NCBI GenBank assembly: GCA_964638515.1
Contig: CAZWZL010000011.1
Location: 1-64,000, forward strand
Direction of reading: 5' to 3'
DNA: 64,000 nt
Source: CAYPGJ01 sp964638515
Lineage (GTDB): Bacteria; Planctomycetota; Phycisphaerae; Phycisphaerales; UBA1924
Notes under the pieces: model-generated
The model's input: only the letters and a program-made list of their open reading frames with translations
Databases searched by the model: none
Told to the model about the DNA's origin: nothing
Shown: positions 8,963 through 16,759 of the stretch, in pieces
Position numbering within the stretch: position 1 is the stretch's first letter
Layout of the letters: every line of letters starts with the position of its first letter
Made by a program: the position numbers and the translations under genes

Positions 8963-10576
8963 TCAAGCTGGGCAAGCCTCGCTGACCCGCCCCGACACCG
9001 AAACGCCGCTCGCGCTTTCGACCACCACCGCCACAACCGTTCCCACCAGCGACTCGCCGTCGATCCGCCGCGCGTCGAAGTGCACGATCACGTCCCCGTC
9101 CGTTCGCCCCGTCATCTGCACCAGATCTTCACGATCGAGCGCCCCGCGCCCCCCCACCGTCAGACCGACCATCCCCGACTTGGCGCGCCTTCGTTGCTTC
9201 TCGCTCTCACCCTCCACGAAGACGCGCACCTCGCGCCCCACATACTCGCCGAGCGCCTCTCCCGAAATCCGCGTCTGCACCGCGAGCATCTCGTTGTTCC
9301 GCCGGCGCTTCACCTCGTCCGGCACGTCGTCCTGCAAACGATCAAACGCCGTCGTTCCCGGGCGAGGCGAGTACTTGAAGATGTACGCATTCTTGTACCG
9401 CGCGCGCTCGAGCAGACGCAACGAAGCCTCATGATCCTCTTCGGTCTCGCCGCAGAACCCCACGATCATGTCGCCCGCCACCGCCAACGGACGGCCGATC
9501 TCCGGCTGGTGCAACCGCGCCCGGGCGCGATCCAGGAACTCGAGGTATTCCGACACGCTGTACCCGCGATTCATCGCCTTCAGCATCCGGTCCGACCCGC
9601 TCTGCGCGGGCACGTGGAGGTACCGACAGATGCGAGGGTGATCCCGGATCACCTCCAGCACGTCGTCCCCGAAGTCCCTCGGATAGCTCGTCACAAAGCG
9701 GATCCGCTCCAGCCCCGGCGCCTCCTCGTGAATCCGCTCGAGCAACCCCGCGAACGTCGTCACGCGTTCGCCCTCGAACGGATCTCGCCGGTGACCGCCC
9801 GCGTAGCTCCGGCCTTTCTGCGGCTGCGCCACCCCGTTCAACGTCACCATCGCGCCGTGCTCAAACCGATAGTGATTTACCGTCTGCCCGAGCAGCGTCA
9901 CCTCGATCACGCCCGCGTCCGCCAATCGCTTGCACTCATCCACAATGTGATCCGGCGGGCGATGCACCTCGGCGCCCCGCGTGTGCGGCACCACGCAGTA
10001 CGTGCAGAACTTGTTGCAACCCCGCGTGATCCGCACGTACGCCGTGCCCCGGTGATCCGTCGGCGACACCGTCCGGGAAAGGTCGAGAAACTCCAGCCGG
10101 TCCTCGGCCGCGGCCAGTGTGCTCGTCCGACGCGATGACCCGCCCTGCAGCGCCGACTCGCGCGCCGATCTCGCCCACGACGCTTCCCGCCCACCCGAAA
10201 TCATCGACGCCCGCGTCCGCACCGCGTTGTCCAGCAACCCCGGCAGCTTGTCCAGCTCCGCCGGCCCGCACAGCACGTCCACCACCGGCGAGCGACGGAA
10301 CAGCTCGTCCCCGTCCCGCTCCGCCATGCACCCCAGCACCCCCACCACCATCCCAGGCTCGCGTTCCTTTCGCTCCCGCATCTCGCCCAGGCGAGACCGC
10401 ACCTTCTGCTCCGCGTGGTCGCGCACCGAGCACGTGTTGTAGAGCACCACATCCGCCTCGTCCGGCGTCGATACGAAGTGATACCCCAGCGCGCGCAGCT
10501 GCCCCGACACCAGCTCGCTGTCCAGCTCGTTCATCTGGCAGCCGAACGTCTCGAGATATACGCGCCGACGCGACAT
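8963..10576 (-). CDS. miaB: MiaB, tRNA-2-methylthio-N6-dimethylallyladenosine synthase
   Basis: A radical-SAM methylthiotransferase that adds the 2-methylthio group to i6A37 of tRNAs. It has 537 residues; the family usually has about 440-480. The N-terminal domain has the three Cys ligands of the auxiliary cluster (TFGCQMN, YNTCSVRDHAEQK, VLGCMAERDG). The radical-SAM motif is CNKFCTYC, and a TRAM-like region follows (VRVFVEGESEKQ). Two inserts account for the extra length: a Ser/Arg/Ala-rich linker of about 40 residues between the domains, and a loop (QPQKGRSYAGGHRRDPFEGE) after the YRFEHG region. A TAGACT box 9 bp before the ATG and no Shine-Dalgarno sequence suggest a leaderless mRNA. Confidence 0.96.
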   Translation of the reverse strand: MSRRRVYLETFGCQMNELDSELVSGQLRALGYHFVSTPDEADVVLYNTCSVRDHAEQKVRSRLGEMRERKEREPGMVVGVLGCMAERDGDELFRRSPVVDVLCGPAELDKLPGLLDNAVRTRASMISGGREASWARSARESALQGGSSRRTSTLAAAEDRLEFLDLSRTVSPTDHRGTAYVRITRGCNKFCTYCVVPHTRGAEVHRPPDHIVDECKRLADAGVIEVTLLGQTVNHYRFEHGAMVTLNGVAQPQKGRSYAGGHRRDPFEGERVTTFAGLLERIHEEAPGLERIRFVTSYPRDFGDDVLEVIRDHPRICRYLHVPAQSGSDRMLKAMNRGYSVSEYLEFLDRARARLHQPEIGRPLAVAGDMIVGFCGETEEDHEASLRLLERARYKNAYIFKYSPRPGTTAFDRLQDDVPDEVKRRRNNEMLAVQTRISGEALGEYVGREVRVFVEGESEKQRRRAKSGMVGLTVGGRGALDREDLVQMTGRTDGDVIVHFDARRIDGESLVGTVVAVVVESASGVSVSGRVSEACPA

Positions 10577-10585
10577 GGGGCGACC

Positions 10586-10591
10586 AGTCTA
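10586..10591 (-). promoter_or_regulatory. miaB: -10-like box before miaB (leaderless pattern)
   Basis: TAGACT on the minus strand ends 9 bp before the ATG at 10576. No ribosome-binding site lies between them. Confidence 0.45.
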
Positions 10592-10630
10592 GCCCGATCC
10601 CGCCGGGCCGAGCCGCCCGAGCGAGCCACG

Positions 10631-10664
10631 AAAAAGGGGCGCCCGGCTTCGGCCGAGCGCCCCT
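10631..10664 (-). terminator. Rho-independent terminator of the pseudopilin gene
   Basis: Arms AGGGGCGC and GCGCCCCT (10635-10642 with 10657-10664), plus an inner GGC/GCC pairing around a TTCG loop, form a strong hairpin. On the minus strand it is followed by five Ts (the A-run at 10631-10635). It lies about 75 bp past the pseudopilin stop and before miaB. Confidence 0.85.
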
Positions 10665-10737
10665 GAGAGATGCGTAACTCGCGCTCCACTCGACCCTCAC
10701 GCGATTCGCGTTCGGGTCGGGATGCGTCACCGGGTCG

Positions 10738-11856
10738 TCAGTTCGTGACGAGCCCGCCCCAGCCCTGACCGTCGTTGTCAAACGCGGCGATCGTCTCGAG
10801 ATTCGCCACGGTCTGGTTGGAGGCGATGCCCTCGGGCCACTGACGGAAGTACGCGTTGCCGCGCAGCGCCGCCAGGTTGTTGCCCGACTGACCGTTCGTC
10901 TCGCCCGCCTCATCGACGAACAGGTTGTCACCCACCTGGTAGGTGGTGCCGCCCTGCACGTAGTCAATGCGAAGCGTCTGAGGCTGAGCCGTCGTCTCGA
11001 ACGAGACGTGGTTGTCGTTCCAAACCACGTTGCCTTCCCACGTCTTCTTGCCGCCGTGGATCAGCAACGAGGGGGCGCCGATGCCCGAACCGGCCGGCGT
11101 CGTCGCCAGCACGTACAGCGCGTTCGCGTTGGTCAACAGATTGGCAGGCTCCACGTACTTGGGCCCGCGGTTCGCGATCAGCGGCGTGTTCGCGTCCGTC
11201 GTGTTGCTCCAGTAACGAGAGCTCGTGCGGGCGCCCCACAGCGGCTGCAACGCGTACGAGTTGTTGCCGATGTTCGCCATCTGCGCCGTCGGGTTATCCG
11301 GCTGATTCTGGCCCGTCGTCGTGCCCGTCGTCGTCGGCGGGATGAACTTGTCGCGATTCGAGAACGCGCCCAGCAGACCCGGGTCCCACAGCGCCTGACG
11401 GGGGTCCTGCGCCTGCGAAACCGACTGGAACTGGAAGTCCTTGTCCGCGCGAATGTTGCCGTCCGCCTCCGCGGGGTTGATCAGCTGCTCCGGCGTGATG
11501 AAGCCGTTGTAGATCAAGATCGACAGAATCGCGCCGGTGCGGTCGTACTGCTTCTGCTTGTTGGCAAGCTGGCCCGAAGCCGTCACCTGGCCCGCCGTGC
11601 CGCCGCCGGTTTCCGTGTAGTTCAGCTTGTCGATCAGGCTGGGGATCGGGAACCGGTCACGGTTGTTCTGCGAGAACGTCACCATGCCGCGCTGCACTTC
11701 GCGGAGCTGCGCCGCGTCCTTCACCTGAGCCGCGGCCTTTCGCGCCTGGCTCAACGCCGGCAGCAGAATCCCGATCAAGAGACCGATGATCGACACGACC
11801 ACCAGCAGCTCGATCAGCGTGAACCCGCCCTTCCGGGCATCCTTCCGAACGTTCAT
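10738..11856 (-). CDS. Prepilin-type (type II pseudopilin-like) protein
   Basis: A 372-residue protein with a type IV prepilin N-terminus: a short basic leader (MNVRKDARKGG), then the processing site G/FTLIELL with the Glu at mature position 5 and a hydrophobic helix (VVVSIIGLLIGILLPAL). The long Asn/Gln/Gly-rich body resembles the abundant planctomycete family of prepilin-cleavage proteins with large exported domains. Their role is unsettled; surface or secretion-system fibres are possible. An AAGGAG Shine-Dalgarno sequence lies 6 bp before the ATG at 11856. The gene has its own promoter (12160-12187), a leader of nearly 300 nt and a terminator (10631-10664). No prepilin peptidase or secretion ATPase is in the window. 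Confidence 0.9.
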   Translation of the reverse strand: MNVRKDARKGGFTLIELLVVVSIIGLLIGILLPALSQARKAAAQVKDAAQLREVQRGMVTFSQNNRDRFPIPSLIDKLNYTETGGGTAGQVTASGQLANKQKQYDRTGAILSILIYNGFITPEQLINPAEADGNIRADKDFQFQSVSQAQDPRQALWDPGLLGAFSNRDKFIPPTTTGTTTGQNQPDNPTAQMANIGNNSYALQPLWGARTSSRYWSNTTDANTPLIANRGPKYVEPANLLTNANALYVLATTPAGSGIGAPSLLIHGGKKTWEGNVVWNDNHVSFETTAQPQTLRIDYVQGGTTYQVGDNLFVDEAGETNGQSGNNLAALRGNAYFRQWPEGIASNQTVANLETIAAFDNDGQGWGGLVTN

Positions 11857-12222
11857 TTGCGTCTCCTTCTTCCCCGACCCGCTCCGGGTCGGTTCGCCGG
11901 GCTCCATCGAGCCGGCATGCCCTGATTCCAACGCGTTCACGCGCCGCGCGAACACTCGCGCGGGGAGCGACAACCGACGGACACGCCGCGCGGAGGAAAC
12001 ACCCTCAGCGCCATCTCGTCGATCCTCAACTTGTCGGTGCGTGGGACGAACCTGCCGGTCCATCAGGGTGGCGATCATCTCGCCAATCAGTGCATGGGGT
12101 GGTCATCATCCGGCAACCAGCCCGACCTCGCGCACCACTTCACGTAGCTACGGCCTTCAACACTACGAAACCCGATACGATTGTCAATCGCCTGCGGTTC
12201 CACCAACTCCAGAAAGCCCCAT
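11857..12222 (-). other. Divergent intergenic region and structured 5' leader of the pseudopilin gene
   Basis: A stretch of 366 bp between the pseudopilin gene (minus) and ridA (plus). It holds the pseudopilin promoter at 12160-12187 and a predicted leader of about 295 nt. The leader has two perfect hairpins: 11874-11892 (arms CCGACCC/GGGTCGG) and 11944-11963 (8-bp arms CCGCGCGA/TCGCGCGG, 4-nt loop). For ridA, TACGAT at 12175-12180 is a possible -10 next to the opposing -35. An in-frame upstream extension of the pseudopilin exists but would displace the prepilin leader, so I do not treat it as coding. Confidence 0.5.
12160..12187 (-). promoter_or_regulatory. Putative sigma-70-type promoter of the pseudopilin gene
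   Basis: On the minus strand a consensus TTGACA (12182-12187) and TAGTGT (12160-12165) are separated by 16 bp. The region is visibly AT-richer than its surroundings. Confidence 0.6.
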
Positions 12223-12684
12223 ATGCGAACACCATCCGAACAACTCCGCGAACTCGGCATCACCCTTCCGACTCCCCCCTCCCCCGTCGCGGCCTACGTG
12301 CCCAGCGTTCGAACGGGGAACCTGCTGTTCGTTTCCGGCCAGATCCCCCTCAATGACGGAATGCTGATGGCCGTCGGAATCGTCGGATCCGAGGTGGAAA
12401 TCGAGCTGGCGATCGCCTGCGCGAGGCAATGCGCGATCAACGCGCTGGCGGTGGCGGGGCAGGCCGCGGGGTCGATCGACCGGGTGAAGCGCGTGGTTCG
12501 GGTCGGGGTGTTCGTGGCGTGCGAGCCGGGGTTCCGGCAGCAGCCGAAGGTGGCGAACGGAGCGAGCGAGCTGTTCCAGCAGGTGTTCGGGGAGGCGGGG
12601 CGGCACGCGCGGGCCGCGGTGGGGTGCAGCGACCTGCCGCTGGGCGCGCCGGTCGAGGTCGAGGCGACGTTCGAGGTGGAGTGA
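12223..12684 (+). CDS. RidA/YjgF family protein
   Basis: A 153-residue member of the RidA (YjgF/YER057c/UK114) family. The archetype is an enamine/imine deaminase that protects PLP enzymes. Family features: NLLFVSGQIPLNDG near residues 31-44, the central IACARQCAINALAVAGQAAGSIDRV helix and the C-terminal GAPVEVEATFEVE. The catalytic Arg normally lies in a block such as (N/C)xARxAVG; here GRHARAAVGCSDLPLG carries Arg-Ala-Ala-Val-Gly. Plus-strand composition changes abruptly inside this gene: C-rich up to about 12350, G-rich afterwards, with matching codon third positions. The VOC gene starts 3 bp downstream, so the two are probably cotranscribed. Confidence 0.9.
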   Translation: MRTPSEQLRELGITLPTPPSPVAAYVPSVRTGNLLFVSGQIPLNDGMLMAVGIVGSEVEIELAIACARQCAINALAVAGQAAGSIDRVKRVVRVGVFVACEPGFRQQPKVANGASELFQQVFGEAGRHARAAVGCSDLPLGAPVEVEATFEVE

Positions 12685-12687
12685 TCG

Positions 12688-13107
12688 ATGCGCGTCACGC
12701 ACGTGCACGAGACGGTGCTGTACGGGCGCGACCTCGACGCGATGCGCCGTTTCTATCGGGAAATCGTGGGTCTTTTGCAGGTGTCGGACGCTCGCCCTCG
12801 CGGCATGGCGTTTCGGGTGGACGATCGGGCCGTGTTGCTGGTGTTCGATCCGAGCCTGACGCGCGAGGCGCATCGGGACGTGCCGAGCCACGGCGCCGAG
12901 GGTGCCGGGCACGTGGCGTTCGGGGTGGAGGCCGGCAGCCTCGGGAACTGGCGGGACAAACTGGTCGCGGCGGGGCTGGAGATCGAGCGGGAGATGGCGT
13001 GGGAGACGGGGGCGCGCTCGGTGTACGTGCGCGACCCGGGGGGCAATTCCGTGGAGTTTGTGGAGGGGGACGCGTGGCCCAAGATGTTCGCCGCGAGCCC
13101 CGAGTGA
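12688..13107 (+). CDS. VOC (glyoxalase/bleomycin-resistance) superfamily protein
   Basis: A 139-residue metal-binding fold protein with the two beta-alpha-beta-beta-beta repeats of the vicinal oxygen chelate family. Repeat one starts at VTHVHETVLYGRDLDAMRRFY. Repeat two runs from GHVAFGVEAGSLGNWRDKL to YVRDPGGNSVEFVEGD. Likely metal ligands are His in THVHET, His in GHVAF and Glu in SVEFVE. The layout resembles glyoxalase I or fosfomycin-resistance-like enzymes, but the substrate cannot be read from sequence. It follows ridA by 3 bp. It ends 39 bp from the convergent transaldolase gene. Confidence 0.88.
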   Translation: MRVTHVHETVLYGRDLDAMRRFYREIVGLLQVSDARPRGMAFRVDDRAVLLVFDPSLTREAHRDVPSHGAEGAGHVAFGVEAGSLGNWRDKLVAAGLEIEREMAWETGARSVYVRDPGGNSVEFVEGDAWPKMFAASPE

Positions 13108-13146
13108 CGGGGCTGGTGCGCACGGATTCCGAGATACGGGGCCGGC

Positions 13147-13794
13147 TCAGCCGCCGAAGGCCTTCTTGTAATCGGCGACGAACTTTTCGAGCCCGGAGTC
13201 GGTGAGGGGGTGGTTCATCATCTGCTTGATGACGGAGAAGGGGACGGTCGCGGCGTCGGCGCCGATGAGCGCGGCCTGCACAACGTGGTGAGGGTGGCGG
13301 ATCGACGCGACCAGGATCTTGGTTTCGTAGCCGAAGTTGTCGTACATCTGGCGCATCTGCTGGATGAGCTCCATGCCGTCGCCGGCGATGTCATCCACTC
13401 GGCCGACGAAGGGTGAGACGAGGAAGGCGCCGGCCTTGGCCACGAGCAGCGCCTGCAGTGGCTGGAAGCAGAGCGTGAGATTGGTCTTGGTGCCCTCGTC
13501 GGTGAAGGTCTTGCAGGCCTTGAGCCCGTCGACGGTGCAGGGGAGCTTGACGACGATGTTGTCGGCGATCTTGGCGTGCTTGCGGCCTTCCTTGAGCATG
13601 CCTTCGTAGTCGGTGGAGATCACCTCGGCGGAGACGGGGCCTTCGACCACTTCGCAGATCTCGGCGAGTCGCTTGGAGTAGTCGGTCTTTTCCTTGGCGA
13701 TGAGCGAGGGGTTGGTGGTGACGCCGTCGAGGACGCCGAGCGCGGCGGCCTGCTTGATCTCGTCGAGGTTGGCGGTGTCGATGTACAGCAGCAT
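13147..13794 (-). CDS. Transaldolase / fructose-6-phosphate aldolase (small subfamily)
   Basis: A 215-residue class I aldolase of the TalC/FSA subfamily. It either exchanges dihydroxyacetone units (transaldolase, pentose phosphate pathway) or cleaves fructose-6-phosphate. The Schiff-base lysine is Lys83 (NIVVKLPCT). Other family blocks are FIDTA-like LYIDTANLDEIKQ, GVTTNPSLIAKE, NLTLCFQPLQALLVAKAGA, SPFVGRVDD and ILVASIRHPHHV. FSA and transaldolase activity cannot be separated here. The start at 13794 has GGAG 8 bp upstream, and TAGAAT at 13828-13833 may be its -10. Confidence 0.95.
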   Translation of the reverse strand: MLLYIDTANLDEIKQAAALGVLDGVTTNPSLIAKEKTDYSKRLAEICEVVEGPVSAEVISTDYEGMLKEGRKHAKIADNIVVKLPCTVDGLKACKTFTDEGTKTNLTLCFQPLQALLVAKAGAFLVSPFVGRVDDIAGDGMELIQQMRQMYDNFGYETKILVASIRHPHHVVQAALIGADAATVPFSVIKQMMNHPLTDSGLEKFVADYKKAFGG

Positions 13795-13910
13795 GGGTCT
13801 GGCTCCGTTTGCGGAAGGTCTCGGTCGATTCTATCGGACGTTTCCGGGAGCGAGTTTGGGGGCGCGCAGGGGTAGCGCGTGGGAGGAGCGGGGCGGGCCG
13901 CGAGGGCTCT

Positions 13911-15290
13911 TTAGATGAAGAGCAGGACGAGGTTGGCGGCCAGGGAGAGGAGGCAGATGAAGAGGAGGAGTTGTACGGCGATGTGGGAGAAGGGTGAGGG
14001 GGCGCGGGTGCGGTCGACGGCGAGTTCCGCGGGGGCCGAGAGGGCCTGCGCCAGAACGGCCGTGAGCGCCTCGGGGGCCGCGGAGGTGATGGGCTTGTGG
14101 GCGATGGGCGGGCGGTCGCCCTTGGCGACGGCGCGGAGATCGGCCAGGAGGTCGGCGCAGCGCTGATAGCGGTCTTCGCGGCGCTTGGCCATCATCATCT
14201 CGATGATTTCGCAGAGCCCGTTGGAGAGCTTCGGGTTGAGCTGGTCCGGAGGGACGGGCGGCATCTTGACGTGCTTGCGCATCACTTCGCCGGGGTCTTT
14301 GCCCTCGAAGGGGACCTTGCCGGTGACCATGTGGTAGAGCGTGGCGCCGAGGGAATAGATGTCTGCGCCGGGCGTGAGGTCGCGCTCGCCTCGGATTTGT
14401 TCGGGCGAGATGTAGTAGGGCGTGCCGAAGGCCTTGCCGGCTTCGGCCTCGGCGGCCTCGCGATCGGAGATGGCTCGGGCGAGCCCCATGTCGGCGAGTT
14501 TCACCACGCCGGCCATGTTGATCATGATGTTCTTGGGCTTGACGTCCCGGTGGATGAGGCCTCGCTGGTGTGCGTGCTCGAGGGCCTGGGCGACCTGCGA
14601 GATGACCTCGATGGCTTCCTTCTCGGGGTATCGCTTCTGCTTGATGATGTGGTCGTAGACGGTGGAGCCTTCGACGTACTCCATGACGAAGTAGTGGTAT
14701 TCGCCGGACTTTCCGACGTCGTAGGCCTGGACGATGTTGGGGTGATTGAGCTGCGCGGCGGCGCGGCCCTCGGCGTAGAAGCGTTCGATGAACTGGGGGT
14801 CGGAGGAGAACTTGCGCGGGAGGATCTTGATGGCCACGAGCCGGTCGAGGGAGAGTTGGCGGGCCTTGTAGACGGTGGCCATGGCGCCGGCGCCGAGGCG
14901 TGAGAGGACGTTGAAGCCGGGGATGCGTTGGCCGGAGCCCTCGGCGTCAAGTTGGACGCGGAGGCGGTCGAGCTGGCGTCGCGTAATGAACTCTTCGTCG
15001 ACGAGGACGCGCGCGAGGGAGGATTGGGAGGGATCGGAGGAGATGGCCCGCGCGCGGCGGATGCAGTCCTGCACCTCGTCCATGGTCGCGAAGCCTTCTT
15101 CGACGACGACGCGTGCGAGTGCGGCGTCGAAGTCGGAGGGGGACCGGGAGCCCGACTTGGTGTCGCCGGCGGTCGCGGTTCGAGCGCCGCCGCCGTTTCC
15201 GGGGTTGGAGGCGTCTGAGGGCATCGGTAGTTTTTCGGGGTCGCTGCCGGGCCCCCGCGACGCGTCGGCGTTGCTGTTGTTGGGGGGCAT
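13911..15290 (-). CDS. Membrane-anchored Ser/Thr protein kinase
   Basis: A 459-residue Hanks-type kinase. Residues 1-52 are disordered. Residues 53-115 hold two similar helical units (ARVVVEEGFATMDEVQ and ARVLVDEEFITRRQLDRL), reminiscent of MshEN/GspE N-terminal repeats. The kinase domain spans about 124-390, with Gly loop GAGAMATVYKA, Lys155, catalytic Asp249 (HRDVKPKN) and DMG at 267-269 in place of DFG. A transmembrane helix forms the last 25 residues, so the kinase faces the cytoplasm on a C-terminal anchor. The ATG at 15290 (GGAG 4 bp upstream) is preferred to an in-frame ATG at 15482: a TTGACA-TAGGCT promoter lies between them, and codon bias is weaker upstream. Confidence 0.93.
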   Translation of the reverse strand: MPPNNSNADASRGPGSDPEKLPMPSDASNPGNGGGARTATAGDTKSGSRSPSDFDAALARVVVEEGFATMDEVQDCIRRARAISSDPSQSSLARVLVDEEFITRRQLDRLRVQLDAEGSGQRIPGFNVLSRLGAGAMATVYKARQLSLDRLVAIKILPRKFSSDPQFIERFYAEGRAAAQLNHPNIVQAYDVGKSGEYHYFVMEYVEGSTVYDHIIKQKRYPEKEAIEVISQVAQALEHAHQRGLIHRDVKPKNIMINMAGVVKLADMGLARAISDREAAEAEAGKAFGTPYYISPEQIRGERDLTPGADIYSLGATLYHMVTGKVPFEGKDPGEVMRKHVKMPPVPPDQLNPKLSNGLCEIIEMMMAKRREDRYQRCADLLADLRAVAKGDRPPIAHKPITSAAPEALTAVLAQALSAPAELAVDRTRAPSPFSHIAVQLLLFICLLSLAANLVLLFI

Positions 15291-15648
15291 GCTGCTCCGG
15301 GGGTCTTGGCGGGAGTGCGTCGTCCCGAGCGCGTTGGCAACGTTCGTTCGCAGCCTACGGACGCCCTCGGGGGGTGTCAACGCGAGCGAGTCACGAAGAG
15401 AGTCCAGCGAGCGAGGCGGAGACTGGGGCGCTTGTGGCGCGTTTGTAGGCGGCGTGTTGTGATCTGAAGCGTGACTGTTCATCGTCCAACGGGCGGGAGA
15501 TGTTTGGCCCGAGCGACAACAGGTGTGGCGCGACGCACGCGCGTGGGTTCTCCCGCCTCGGAAAGGAGGTACGGCGGGAGGGCCTGAGGGATGCCCCGGA
15601 GCGGGAAGAAACTGTACGGCTTTTGATCGGTCCGCGCGGACTGCTCGG
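15291..15648 (-). other. Intergenic region between gapA and the kinase gene
   Basis: A stretch of 358 bp containing the kinase promoter (15352-15380). It also holds an imperfect inverted repeat with 8-bp outer arms (15550-15557 with 15573-15580). That repeat has no T-run, so it may be a weak terminator or attenuator after gapA. A perfect AAGGAGGT on the plus strand at 15563-15570 precedes only an 11-codon frame. The frame that extends the kinase upstream to 15482 is judged non-coding. Confidence 0.45.
15352..15380 (-). promoter_or_regulatory. Putative promoter of the Ser/Thr kinase gene
   Basis: On the minus strand TTGACA (15375-15380) and TAGGCT (15352-15357) are separated by 17 bp. Transcription would start about 55 nt before the ATG at 15290, which supports that start over 15482. 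Confidence 0.6.
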
Positions 15649-16674
15649 TTACAGCACGCCGTCCTTTTGCGCGAAGAGGCGGAGCATGTCGACGCAGCGC
15701 GCGGCGTAGCCGGCCTCGTTGTCGTACCACGAGACGACCTTGAAGAAGTGCTTGTTGAGCTCGATGCAGGCCTTCGCGTCGTAGACGGAGGAGTGTCGGT
15801 CTCCGATGAAGTCGGAGGAGACGACTTCCTCGTCGGTGTAGCCCAGGACGCCCGACATCGAGCCTTCGGACGCGGCCTTCATGGCGTTGTGGATGTCGTT
15901 GAGGGCGGTGGGCTTTTTCGTGCGGAAGGTGAGGTCGACGCAGGAGACGTCGGCGGTGGGGACGCGGAAGGCCATGCCGGTGAGCTTTCCCTTGAGGTCG
16001 GGGATGCAGAGGGAGACGGCTTTGGCGGCGCCGGTGGAGGCCGGGATGATGTTCATGTAGGCGTTGCGTCCGCCTCGCCAGTCTTTCTTGGAAGGGCCGT
16101 CCTGTGTGGGTTGCGTGGCCGTGGCTGCGTGGACGGTGGTCATGAGTCCTTCTTCGAGGCCGAAGGAATCGTTGATGACCTTGGCGATGGGGGCGAGGCA
16201 GTTGGTGGTGCAGGAGGCGTTGGAGACGACGGTGTGCTTCGCGGGGCTGTAGGTCTCGTGATTGACCTTGAAGCAGATGGTGGGCACGGTGTCGGGGGTT
16301 TTCGTCGGCGCGGAGATCAGCACGCGCTTGGCGCCGGCGCCGCCGGTGGTGTGCTTGGACGCGCCGTCGAAGTCGGTGAAGATGCCGGTGGACTCGAGGA
16401 CGTACTGGACGCCCATGTCGTTCCAGGGGAGCTTGGCGGGGTCCTTCTCGGCGAAGGTCCTGGTGATTTGGTCGTCGACGGTGAAGGAGTTCTCGGTGGC
16501 GGAGATGTGTCGCGGGAAGCGGCCGTGCATCGTGTCGTATTTGAGGAGATAGGCGAGGTTGTCTGCGGGGACGAGGTCGTTGACGGCGACGATCTCGATG
16601 TCGGAGCCGAAGGCGGCGCGATAGACGAGGCGACCGATGCGGCCGAAGCCGTTGATGGCGACGCGGACGGGCAT
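15649..16674 (-). CDS. gap: Glyceraldehyde-3-phosphate dehydrogenase
   Basis: The central glycolytic enzyme that oxidises glyceraldehyde-3-phosphate with NAD+ and phosphate. It has 341 residues, the normal length. The Rossmann motif is INGFGRIGR (residues 7-15), and Asp33 after the second strand (VNDL) favours NAD+ over NADP+. The catalytic cysteine is Cys155 in SNASCTTNC, and the catalytic His follows in the TTVHAATATQ block. The C-terminal SWYDNEAGYA is typical. The ATG at 16674 was chosen because the frame upstream to 16746 overlaps the promoter elements at 16718-16746. It stands alone, without pgk or tpi nearby. Confidence 0.97.
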   Translation of the reverse strand: MPVRVAINGFGRIGRLVYRAAFGSDIEIVAVNDLVPADNLAYLLKYDTMHGRFPRHISATENSFTVDDQITRTFAEKDPAKLPWNDMGVQYVLESTGIFTDFDGASKHTTGGAGAKRVLISAPTKTPDTVPTICFKVNHETYSPAKHTVVSNASCTTNCLAPIAKVINDSFGLEEGLMTTVHAATATQPTQDGPSKKDWRGGRNAYMNIIPASTGAAKAVSLCIPDLKGKLTGMAFRVPTADVSCVDLTFRTKKPTALNDIHNAMKAASEGSMSGVLGYTDEEVVSSDFIGDRHSSVYDAKACIELNKHFFKVVSWYDNEAGYAARCVDMLRLFAQKDGVL

Positions 16675-16717
16675 GGATGGGGCTCCGTGGTGAAACGTGC
16701 GGGGCGCTGAGGGGGAA

Positions 16718-16746
16718 AGGGTACGGGTGGGTCCGGAAGGGTTCAA
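16718..16746 (-). promoter_or_regulatory. gap: Putative gapA promoter
   Basis: On the minus strand TTGAAC (16741-16746) and TACCCT (16718-16723) are separated by 17 bp. The leader to the ATG at 16674 would be about 37 nt. Confidence 0.55.
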
Positions 16747-16759
16747 GGGTGGTGCGGGA

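Noticed and set aside
11857..12078. N-terminal extension of the pseudopilin to 12078
   Set aside because: Prepilin leaders are short; the strong AAGGAG and ATG at 11856 give a perfect one.
12100..12400. Replication origin at the skew reversal
   Set aside because: No dnaA, dnaN, gyrB or parAB gene and no cluster of DnaA-box-like sequences was seen; the skew alone is kept as a finding.
15291..15482. Upstream extension of the Ser/Thr kinase to an ATG at 15482
   Set aside because: A TTGACA-TAGGCT promoter lies inside it, the codon bias is weaker, and the ATG at 15290 has its own GGAG.
15550..15624. Plus-strand Shine-Dalgarno (AAGGAGGT) with an ATG at 15591
   Set aside because: The frame stops after 11 codons; the match is probably chance within an inverted repeat.
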